This document shows, one piece after another, positions 16,628 through 23,577 of a stretch of 54,021 nucleotides of DNA; within the stretch, counting starts at the first letter, position 1, and every line of letters begins with the position of its first letter. Both the position numbers and the translations under genes were made by a program. Source of the DNA: a bacterium (GTDB lineage: Bacteria; Chloroflexota; Dormibacteria; Aeolococcales; Bog-877); the NCBI GenBank assembly GCA_021802045.1, contig JAKABB010000007.1, forward strand, positions 1-54,021. Direction: 5' to 3'. The notes beneath the pieces are model-generated. The model worked only from the letters and a program-made list of their open reading frames with translations, did not search any database and was not told the DNA's origin.

Positions 16628-18967
16628 TCACCCCTTTCGGGTGGGCCGTGCCCCAGCGGCCCGCCGCAGAGCCGTCCACACCCGCTCCGAATGGTACGGC
16701 GGGTCAAGGTGGCGGACCCCGAAGGGGGCCAGGGCGTCGATGACCGCATTGGCGATGGCGGCCGGGGCCCCGATCGTCCCGCACTCGCCGACCCCCTTGG
16801 CCCCGAGCGTGGTGAACGGCGTGGGGGTCGGGCGGAACTCCGTCACCAGCTCGAAGCCGATCTCACCGATCGTCGGGATGGCGTAGTCGAGGAAGGTGCC
16901 CGTGCGCAGCTGCCCCTCCTCGTCGTAGACGACCTCCTCCAGGAGGACGGCCGCCGCCCCCTGGAGGATGGCCCCGACCACCTGCCCCTCGGCCAGGAGG
17001 GGATTGACGATCGTCCCGGAGTCGTCGACGGCGACCAGGCGGTGCAGCCGCACCAGCCCCGTGTCACGGTCCACCTCCACCACCGCGGCGTAGGCGCCCG
17101 AGGGGAACACCGGCCCGGGAAGGCTGGATCGGCTCTCCGCCGCCAGCCCGTCCTGGAGGCCGCCGACGCCGGCCGGCCGGCGGGCGGGGTCGGCGGCCAG
17201 CCGCGCGAGCTCACCCAGGCTCACTGACTGCCCCGGCGAGCCGGCCACCGCCAGGCGGTCGCCGTCCCACACCAGGTCCCCCTCGGCGGCCTCGAAGAGG
17301 TCGGCGGCCAGCCGGCGGGCGATGGCCCGCACCTCCTCCGCCGCCAGCCGGATCGCCGACCCGCCCACCGCCACCGAGCGGCTGGCGAAGGTCCCGACCC
17401 CCGGCCCATCGGCGGAGTCCCCGTGACGGACGACGACCCGGCCCGGGTCGACGCCCAGGGCGTCGGCGACCACCTGGGCAAAGGTCGTGGCGTGTCCCTG
17501 CCCGTGCGGGCTCGCCCCCGTCTGGACCTCGATCACGCCGGCTGGCGTGACCGCCACCCGGGCGCGCTCCCAGAGCCCGTGACCTGCGCTCTCCACGAAG
17601 CTGGCCACGCCGATCCCCAGCACCGCGCCCGCAGCCCGGGCCCGCGCCTGCTCCGCGCGCCAGGCCGCATACGGGAGCAGCTCGCAGGCCCGGTCCAGCA
17701 TCGCGCCGTAGTCGCCTGAGTCATAGGTCAGCCCGAGAGGGGTGCGATGGGGGAAATGGTCCGGCGGGATCAGATTGCGACGGCGCAGCTCGACCGGATC
17801 CTCCCCTAGCGCCGCGGCTGCGAGGTCCACTAGGCGCTCGATACAGAACGCGGCCTCGGGGCGGCCGGCACCGCGGTAGGGACCGGTTGGCACCTTGTTG
17901 GTGGCGACACCGACGATCTCCACCTCGGCGGCGGGCACGTCGTAGGGACCGGTGAACAGGCTCCCGGCGGTGATCGGCGGGACCACGGTCGTGGGGTACA
18001 GGTAGGCGCCGAGGTCGGCGACCAGCCGCGCCCGCAGGCCGCGAAACCGACCGTCGGCGGAGAGGGCCAGCTCCGCCTCGACCTCCATCCCGCGACCCTG
18101 GTAGGCGGCCTGGAAGTTCTCGGCCCGATCCTCCACCCACTTCACTGGTCTCACCAGGCGCCACGCGCACCACGCCGCGAGCGCATGCTCCGGGGCCAGG
18201 GCGCCCTTGCTGCCGAAGGCTCCACCGACATCGGGCACGATGACCCGGAGCCGGCCCGCTGGCCACCCGAGGACGGCGGCCAGCTGCGCCAGCGGCCGGT
18301 GGGGGTCCTGCGCCGACGGCCACAGGGTCAGGGTGTCCTGGACCGCGTCGTAGACGGCGACGCAGCCCCGCGGCTCCATCGGAGCGGCGGCCAGCCGGGG
18401 GATGGTGAACCGGCCGCGGACCACGTGGGCGGCGGTCTCGAAGGCCGTGGTGACGTCCCCGCCCGCCCGCCGCCAGTGCAGCAAGCGGTTGCCGGGTGCG
18501 GCCTCGTGGAGAGGGGGATCGGCCTCAAGCGCTGCGCCGGGGTCCGTCACGACCGGCAGCGGCTCGTACTCTGGTGCCACCAGCGCGGCGGCGTCCTCGG
18601 CCTGGGCCCGGGTCTCGGCCACGATGCCGACCACCGGTTCACCGACGTAGCGGACCCGCCCTGTCGCCAGCGGTCGCACCGGGGTCGGGGCCACCTCCGC
18701 TCCCTCGACCACCGGCAGAGGCAGTGCCCCGAGAGTGTCCCCCAGATCTCCAGCGGCCACCACCGCCAGCACGCCGGGCATGGCGCTGGCGGGTTCGAGG
18801 TCGATCGGACCCAGCCGCGCATGGGCGAACGGGCTGCGGACCACCAAGAGCTGGACCTGGCCGTCGAACGGGAGGTCATCGACGAAGCGCCCCTGGCCCC
18901 GGAGGAGCGGTTCGTCCTCGCGTCGGAGCAGGGGTCGCCCGACCCACTCCCCTCCGTTGACCCTCAT
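16628..18967 (-). CDS. Molybdenum hydroxylase large (Moco-binding) subunit, xanthine dehydrogenase family
   Basis: 779 aa from ATG at 18967. Blocks of the large subunit occur in order: GRPLLRREDEPLLRGQGRFV, MEPRGCVAVYD (197-207), the Moco-binding GGAFGSKG (248-255), PYRGAGRPEA (363-372), TGASPHGQGH and the catalytic Glu728 in KGVGECGTIG. The AYXCSFR loop of form I CO dehydrogenase is absent, so it is not CoxL proper. Such enzymes hydroxylate N-heterocycles, purines or aldehydes using water. The FAD and 2Fe-2S subunits normally encoded beside it are missing here and must come from elsewhere. It forms an operon with the LacI regulator. Confidence 0.9.
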   Translation of the reverse strand: MRVNGGEWVGRPLLRREDEPLLRGQGRFVDDLPFDGQVQLLVVRSPFAHARLGPIDLEPASAMPGVLAVVAAGDLGDTLGALPLPVVEGAEVAPTPVRPLATGRVRYVGEPVVGIVAETRAQAEDAAALVAPEYEPLPVVTDPGAALEADPPLHEAAPGNRLLHWRRAGGDVTTAFETAAHVVRGRFTIPRLAAAPMEPRGCVAVYDAVQDTLTLWPSAQDPHRPLAQLAAVLGWPAGRLRVIVPDVGGAFGSKGALAPEHALAAWCAWRLVRPVKWVEDRAENFQAAYQGRGMEVEAELALSADGRFRGLRARLVADLGAYLYPTTVVPPITAGSLFTGPYDVPAAEVEIVGVATNKVPTGPYRGAGRPEAAFCIERLVDLAAAALGEDPVELRRRNLIPPDHFPHRTPLGLTYDSGDYGAMLDRACELLPYAAWRAEQARARAAGAVLGIGVASFVESAGHGLWERARVAVTPAGVIEVQTGASPHGQGHATTFAQVVADALGVDPGRVVVRHGDSADGPGVGTFASRSVAVGGSAIRLAAEEVRAIARRLAADLFEAAEGDLVWDGDRLAVAGSPGQSVSLGELARLAADPARRPAGVGGLQDGLAAESRSSLPGPVFPSGAYAAVVEVDRDTGLVRLHRLVAVDDSGTIVNPLLAEGQVVGAILQGAAAVLLEEVVYDEEGQLRTGTFLDYAIPTIGEIGFELVTEFRPTPTPFTTLGAKGVGECGTIGAPAAIANAVIDALAPFGVRHLDPPYHSERVWTALRRAAGARPTRKG

Positions 18968-18989
18968 CGACCTATGCAACCACGCGGCC

Positions 18990-19001
18990 GCAAGCGTTTG
19001 C
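18990..19001. promoter_or_regulatory. LacI-family operator upstream of the molybdenum hydroxylase-lacI operon
   Basis: GCAAGCGTTTGC (plus strand), or GCAAACGCTTGC on the coding strand, is a near-perfect dyad with the central CG and GCAA/TTGC arms typical of LacI-family operators. It lies 22 bases upstream of the hydroxylase start codon. It sits within CCGCAAGCGTTTGCAAGCGG, where GCAAGC is also directly repeated. Confidence 0.62.
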
Positions 19002-19119
19002 AAGCGGACCTGCCGATGGGGGCATCGAGCCCCCGGTCCGCCGCGAGGAAGGCCGGGGCGCTCGTCGCCGCGGAGGGAAGTCCCCGTTAGGGACGGTGTG
19101 GTGCCGCCGGGGCATTTGA

Positions 19120-19139
19120 AGCCCCCTAGGCTGGGGGCT
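19120..19139. other. Hairpin in the divergent promoter region
   Basis: AGCCCCC (19120-19126) and GGGGGCT (19133-19139) pair around a 6-base loop between the divergent hydroxylase and toxin-antitoxin operons. It may be an operator or part of a 5' leader. Nothing else is recognised in 19008-19196. Confidence 0.3.
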
Positions 19140-19196
19140 GGCGGCGGACAGCGACGGTTCAGGCACCGCCGTCAGCTCATCCCGTCACCTGGACAC

Positions 19197-19225
19197 CACA
19201 AGACCAGTGCTAGACTGGTCTTGTG
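19197..19225. promoter_or_regulatory. Perfect dyad operator with embedded extended -10, toxin-antitoxin operon
   Basis: CACAAGACCAGT (19197-19208) and ACTGGTCTTGTG (19214-19225) are perfect 12-base inverted repeats around GCTAG. The extended -10 TGCTAGACT (19208-19216) is centred in the dyad and its hexamer lies 12 bases before the GTG start, which is itself the last three bases of the right arm. Repressor binding would cover promoter and start codon together, as expected for autoregulation by a TA complex. Confidence 0.8.
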
Positions 19226-19459
19226 GAGATCGGGGCGTACGAGGCTAAGACCCACCTGTCACGCCTCCTCGACGAGGTGGCCGACGGCAAACGCTTCGTC
19301 ATCACCAAGCACGGGGTCCCCGTCGCCGTCCTCCAGCCCGCCGACCCCGGTCGCCGCCTGGGCTCTCAGGACGCCGTCGCGGCCCTGAAGCGGTTCCGGG
19401 AGGGGATCACCCTGGGTCAGCCGGGGCTGCGCCAGCTGCTCGAGGAGGGGCGCCGATGA
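19223..19459 (+). CDS. Phd/YefM-type antitoxin
   Basis: 78 aa, GTG start, probably on a leaderless transcript. The N-terminal DNA-binding fold shows the family pattern: IGAYEAKTHLSRLLDEVADG, then KRFVITKHGVPVAVLQP. The C-terminal half (ALKRFREGITLGQPGLRQLL) would wrap the toxin. It overlaps the toxin gene by 4 bases (ATGA). Together with the toxin it should bind the perfect dyad that covers its own promoter. Confidence 0.9.
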   Translation: MEIGAYEAKTHLSRLLDEVADGKRFVITKHGVPVAVLQPADPGRRLGSQDAVAALKRFREGITLGQPGLRQLLEEGRR

Positions 19460-19881
19460 CCTTCGTCCTCGACGCCTCGATCACCCTGTCCTGGTGCTTC
19501 TCGGACCAGGCGACGCCGCTCTCCGACGCCGCGCTGGCGCGGCTCACGGAGGACGAGGCGCTGGTGCCCGAGCTGTGGCCCTTCGAGGTCGCCAACGTGC
19601 TGGCGGTGGCGGAGCGGCGGGGCCGGCTGCGTTCGGCGCAGACGCTCCAGTTCGTGCAGCTCCTCGGTCAACTCCCGATCACCGTGGAAGAGCTCGGTCG
19701 AGGCGCCATCCTCAGCACAGTCGTCGATCTCGCCCGGACAACGGGGCTGACCGCGTACGACGCCTCGTACCTGGCGCTCGCGGCGAGTGCCGGCCTGCCG
19801 CTGGCGACCGACGACAGCCTCTTGCGCCAGGCCGCGCTGGCCGCCGGCGTGGAGCTGCTGGGGCTCACCGGCGCGGCCTGA
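19456..19881 (+). CDS. vapC: PIN-domain toxin, VapC family
   Basis: 141 aa. The acidic cluster of a PIN-domain ribonuclease is complete: Asp6 (FVLDAS), Glu44 (PFEVAN), Asp102 (TAYDASYLALA) and Asp119/Asp120 (LATDD). Such toxins cut tRNA or rRNA and are neutralised by the antitoxin encoded just upstream. The ATGA overlap with the antitoxin stop keeps expression coupled. Confidence 0.92.
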   Translation: MTFVLDASITLSWCFSDQATPLSDAALARLTEDEALVPELWPFEVANVLAVAERRGRLRSAQTLQFVQLLGQLPITVEELGRGAILSTVVDLARTTGLTAYDASYLALAASAGLPLATDDSLLRQAALAAGVELLGLTGAA

Positions 19882-20689
19882 GGAACGCGGGAGGGCGCAG
19901 GCTCCAGGCGCAGGCCCCGGCTGGCCGTGGGGCCGTCCCGCGCCTGGCCCTCGTGCCCCGGGGCCGACGTCCGGATCAGACCTAATGGATCAATGAACAA
20001 GCCATGCAGTGTCGACAAGTCCGGAAGGGCTGTCGCCCCGGATGTTGGCGGAGCGTGAACCACGGTCTTCAAGTGCCTGGTCAGGGGTTGAGCGGCACCG
20101 GAAGGACCTGGAGCGAGGTCCGCAGGGGTCGAGCCGCTGGTCCTGGGACCGCGTTTGGACGTGAGTAATCGCTGATTCGGTGCGGGCGAAGCGCCGGTCG
20201 GGAGGCGGGTCGGGTGACCGTGACGAGGCGGAGCCGCTGGTAGGTGGCGGCGAAGATCTCCGCCCACCACCACCCTCGGGACAGCCAGAGACGCAGCTGT
20301 CGGGAGCGGTGCACCATCCGCCAACCCGACGCACCACGCATCGTCCGAGCACTCACCCTTCTCACCACCCAACTCAACACGGAGCCGCCCGACCTCTCGG
20401 GCGAGACCCGTCCCATCACCCACATCAGCCCCAACCCTTGACCTCTCGGGCAAGCCCACTGCCGGAGATCGGGGACCTGAGACGGCGAAACGCCACCGGC
20501 ATAGATGTGTGTGACTTCAGGGATCTGCGGTGGGCTGGTGCTCGTGTGGGAGGACGTGGTCGATGGGCCCGAGCATGACCATGATGAGGGTGAGAGCGAC
20601 CACGACCCTCCACTCTTGTTCGACTCGTGGTCGCGAAGCACCGTGGTCGCCAGACGCCCCGACGCCTGAAGACCGGCTCGTGGATCTCC
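19882..20689. other. About 800 bases without a supported gene
   Basis: No frame on either strand gives a protein I recognise, and codon-position GC looks weaker than in the neighbours. The stretch is less GC-rich in places. It holds a 12-base direct repeat, GACCTCTCGGGC at 20391-20402 and 20440-20451, in similar surroundings. A short minus-strand frame near 20519-20610 encodes a hydrophobic stretch (ALTLIMVMLGPIDHVLPHEH) next to the cyclase stop, but it lacks a convincing start. It may be the remains of an inserted element or of deleted genes. Confidence 0.45.
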
Positions 20690-21796
20690 CTAACCCGGGC
20701 GGCGATTCGTCCACGCAACCACGCGGTTCCTCCCCTCCTCCTTCCCGCGGTAGAGCGCTTCGTCCGCCTGGCTGATCGTCCGCTCTGCGTTGCCAGACCC
20801 GACATGCTCCGCAACGCCGACGGTCACGGTCACCTTGACCTCCTCGCGTTGCCAGAGCATGTGGGACTCCGCCACCGCGCGGCGCAGCCTTTCCGCCAGT
20901 CCGAGCGCCCCCTCCACGCCTGTCTCCGGCACCAGCAGCAGGAACTCCTCCCCGCCCCATCGCGCGATCTGGTCGACTTCCCTGACCGCCCCCCGAAAAA
21001 CGTTCGACACGTGCCGCAGCACCAGGTCGCCGCACTCGTGACCGTGATGGTCGTTGAAGTCCTTGAAGTGGTCGATGTCCGCAAGGATGAGCGAGAAAGC
21101 CCTTCCGCTCCGGTTGGACCTCAATGCTTCCGAGTTCAGCGCCTCGGTCATGCCACGTCTGTTGTGGAGGCCCGTCAGAGGATCGGTCATAGCCGTGAGA
21201 TACATCTGAGCGTTCAATTCGTGCATCTGCTTGTTCCGATCCGCCAGCTCCTTGTTGGCGAGATCGAACTCGGCGGTACGTGCCGCGACCATTTCTTCCA
21301 GATGTTGCTGGTACTCCAGGACCGCTTGCTCCGCCCGCTGGCGATCAGTGATGTCCCGGACGGACTCGATGGCGCCGACGACGTTGCCGTTGCTGTCGTA
21401 GATGAGGGAGGCCGTCCCGAAGACATAACGGCCGATCTTGGGCAGCATCGTCTCCACGGACATGAAGTTCTTCCCGCGGCGAAGCAGCTTGTCGTAGTGG
21501 CGCTCGACGAGCTTATCGGGCAACATGACGAGGTCAATGAGGATCGGCCGCCTCTCACCGTAGAAGGCGATGGCGTACTCGTAGTTGCCCTTGCCAATCA
21601 TGTCCGCCGCCTTGACGCCGGTCATGTCCTCAACGACCCGGTTCCAGAGGACCACCTTGCCCTCGGTGTCTATGACGAAGGTGGCATCCGGGAGGAACGC
21701 GATGACCTCCGCCAGGCGCGTCTGGATCACGGCCTCGTCCACACCCGCAGCCCCCTCTTCTTCGTCCGATCCCTCCTTGGGTCGAAGCGCCGCCAT
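20690..21796 (-). CDS. PAS-GGDEF diguanylate cyclase
   Basis: 368 aa from ATG at 21796; a longer frame to 21901 starts upstream of the predicted promoter and is unlikely. A PAS sensor domain (about residues 20-155; FLPDATFVIDTEGKVVLWN, IGRYVFGTASLIYD, VRDITDRQRAE) is joined by a coiled-coil signalling helix (QHLEEMVAARTAEFDLANKE) to a GGDEF domain. The active-site loop RWGGEEF is intact (281-285), and an RxxD inhibitory site (REVD, 272-275) stands five residues before it. It should make cyclic di-GMP from GTP with product feedback. No transmembrane segment, so the PAS ligand is cytoplasmic. Confidence 0.93.
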   Translation of the reverse strand: MAALRPKEGSDEEEGAAGVDEAVIQTRLAEVIAFLPDATFVIDTEGKVVLWNRVVEDMTGVKAADMIGKGNYEYAIAFYGERRPILIDLVMLPDKLVERHYDKLLRRGKNFMSVETMLPKIGRYVFGTASLIYDSNGNVVGAIESVRDITDRQRAEQAVLEYQQHLEEMVAARTAEFDLANKELADRNKQMHELNAQMYLTAMTDPLTGLHNRRGMTEALNSEALRSNRSGRAFSLILADIDHFKDFNDHHGHECGDLVLRHVSNVFRGAVREVDQIARWGGEEFLLLVPETGVEGALGLAERLRRAVAESHMLWQREEVKVTVTVGVAEHVGSGNAERTISQADEALYRGKEEGRNRVVAWTNRRPG

Positions 21797-21887
21797 CTTG
21801 CCAGGTCGATGTCGTCGTGCTCGAGGCCGACGATCCTCGCCCTGCAATCGGCACCGCGTCCTTAGCCAGAGAGAACCCCCCGTTTCG

Positions 21888-21896
21888 ATTCTATCA
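21888..21896 (-). promoter_or_regulatory. Extended -10 promoter of the diguanylate cyclase
   Basis: Minus-strand TGATAGAAT is a near-consensus extended -10. The transcript would start near 21881, about 85 bases before the chosen ATG. No good -35 hexamer is seen, which is usual for extended -10 promoters. Confidence 0.55.
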
Positions 21897-22025
21897 GCCA
21901 AAGTGTGGGGAAACCGGGGGCCGGGTCATGTCGGATGGGGCCGCAAGTTCGTTCACGGTCGCATCGCCTTCGGCCAAGCGGGCCACGATCCCTGGCCGGG
22001 CCGGATCCGCCCAGGCGTTGGACAT
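21894..22025 (-). pseudogene. Truncated ArsR-family regulator
   Basis: From ATG at 22025 the minus strand encodes NAWADPARPGIVARLAEGDA followed by TVNELAAPSDMTRPPVSPHFG and a stop. This is the first half of an ArsR/SmtB winged helix (compare ADPTRR.IL.RLAEGEATVNELA.PFDMS.PAVSKHL). The recognition helix is damaged (PVSPHF for AVSKHL) and the protein ends there; LIESKRG just after the stop resembles the next conserved segment. It is a remnant of 43 codons. Confidence 0.65.
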
Positions 22026-22373
22026 GGCGTCTCCCCGACACCCTGGGGCGGGCGCATCGACGTCCGCAGCCGGCCGACAGGGTGAGCCGGTGCCGCCACC
22101 ACTCTGCAGGGCAGGATTCCGGCACCAGGGCATTGCGCCACCCGGTCAGGTGGCCGACGGCTTCGATAGGGTGATGCGAGCCCCTGTCGTGTGCCTCCAC
22201 TTTCCGGTTCACCAGCGGCCGCCTGTCCCCTCCGCGAGTTCAGGAGTGGCTTTTCCACACCCCTCAGCCTAGCCGGCGTGCGGAACCCCGGGGTTCGGTC
22301 GCACTGGCGGCACCGGAGCGTCCGCGCCGACCCCCCAGGGGGCCGTCTTCCTCGTGACCGCGGCCGGGCTCCG

Positions 22374-23564
22374 CTAGCGGCGACCGGCCGCCATGGCGTC
22401 CAGGAGCAGAGCGGGCTCCTCCAGGGACTCGCACAGCGTGCCCAGGAACGTGGCGGCCTGGACCCCGTCGAGGACCCGATGGTCACAGCTCAGCGTCAGG
22501 GAGAGGATCGGCTCGACGGCCGCGCGCCCGTCCACGGGCACCACCGCGTCCCGCACCCGACCCACCGCCAGGATGGCGCTCTGCTCCTCCGGCAGGACGG
22601 CCCCGAACCGGTCGACCCCATGCATGCCCAGGTTGCTGATGGTGAGCACCGCGCCCTCGACGTCGGCGGCGCGCAGCCGCCCCGCCTGGGCCCGCGCCAC
22701 CACCGCCTCGCGGGCGGCGACCAGCTGGGGCAGATCCAGGGAGGGCACGTCGCGGACGACGACCACCAGCAGGCCCCGCGGGGTGGAGACCGCCAGGCCG
22801 ACATGCACCGCCGGGTGGTGGCGCAGGCCGCCCCCGTCCCAGTACCCCAGCATCTCGCGATGCCCGGCCAGGGCCTTGCCGGCCACGCGCAGGAGCAGGT
22901 CGGTGTACGTGACCGGCAGCCCGCTGCGCCGCCGCACCGCCTCCCGCCAGTCGCGGAGGCGCCGGGCGCGCACGTCTCGGCTCAGATAGAAGTGCGGCGT
23001 CGTGGTCCAGACCCGGGTGGTGTGCTCCGCCATCTGCCGCGCCAGGGGGCCCGGCTCGCCGCCGGACCCGGCGGTCACCGGTCCGGGGGCGGTCACGTCG
23101 GCGGCCACGACCGCCCCCCCGGGGCCGGTGCCGGCCCGGCCGGCGAGCTCCAGTCCACGCTCCGCCGCCAGTCGGCGCGCCAGAGGCGAGGCCAGGGGCC
23201 GCTGGGACGCGCCGGGAGCGGCGGTGCCCCCGACCGCGAGCGGCGGGCTCGGCTCCGCGCTCCGGGCAGTGGAACCGGGAGCGGTCGGGGTGGGCGGCGT
23301 GGACTCCGTCGATGGCACGGTCTCCCCTGGGGCGAGGATCCAGGCCAGGACGGTGCCCACCGCCACCTCCTCATCCGGGTGGACACGCACGCCCGCGACC
23401 ACGCCGCTGGCGGGCGCCTCGACCTCGACCCGGGACTTGTCCGTCTCGATCTCCATCAGCGGATCGCCCTGGGCCACCGACGACCCCTCCGCCCGGAGCC
23501 AGCCGACCAGGCGACCGGTGTCCTGGGCCATGCCGAGGGCCGGCATGATCACCTGGGTGGCCAT
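22374..23564 (-). CDS. Lipoyl-bearing dihydrolipoamide acyltransferase (E2) of a 2-oxoacid dehydrogenase complex
   Basis: 396 aa from ATG at 23564. One N-terminal lipoyl domain with the lipoylated Lys43 in IETDKSRVEVE, a Pro/Ala/Ser/Thr-rich linker (about 85-120), an E3/E1-binding domain (ASPLARRLAAERGLEL, about 125-160) and the catalytic acyltransferase domain with His362 and Asp366 in SCDHRVLDG. The opening MATQVIMPALGMAQDTG is like that of acetoin dehydrogenase-type E2 proteins. It is the last gene of the GntR-E1alpha-E1beta-M24-E2 cluster. No E3 (lipoamide dehydrogenase) gene is nearby, so E3 must be shared. Confidence 0.92.
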   Translation of the reverse strand: MATQVIMPALGMAQDTGRLVGWLRAEGSSVAQGDPLMEIETDKSRVEVEAPASGVVAGVRVHPDEEVAVGTVLAWILAPGETVPSTESTPPTPTAPGSTARSAEPSPPLAVGGTAAPGASQRPLASPLARRLAAERGLELAGRAGTGPGGAVVAADVTAPGPVTAGSGGEPGPLARQMAEHTTRVWTTTPHFYLSRDVRARRLRDWREAVRRRSGLPVTYTDLLLRVAGKALAGHREMLGYWDGGGLRHHPAVHVGLAVSTPRGLLVVVVRDVPSLDLPQLVAAREAVVARAQAGRLRAADVEGAVLTISNLGMHGVDRFGAVLPEEQSAILAVGRVRDAVVPVDGRAAVEPILSLTLSCDHRVLDGVQAATFLGTLCESLEEPALLLDAMAAGRR

Positions 23565-23577
23565 CGGTGTGCCCGGC

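Noticed and set aside
16628-18967. Form I carbon monoxide dehydrogenase large subunit
   Set aside because: The AYXCSFR active-site loop is absent (PYRGAGR instead), and no coxM/coxS genes flank it.
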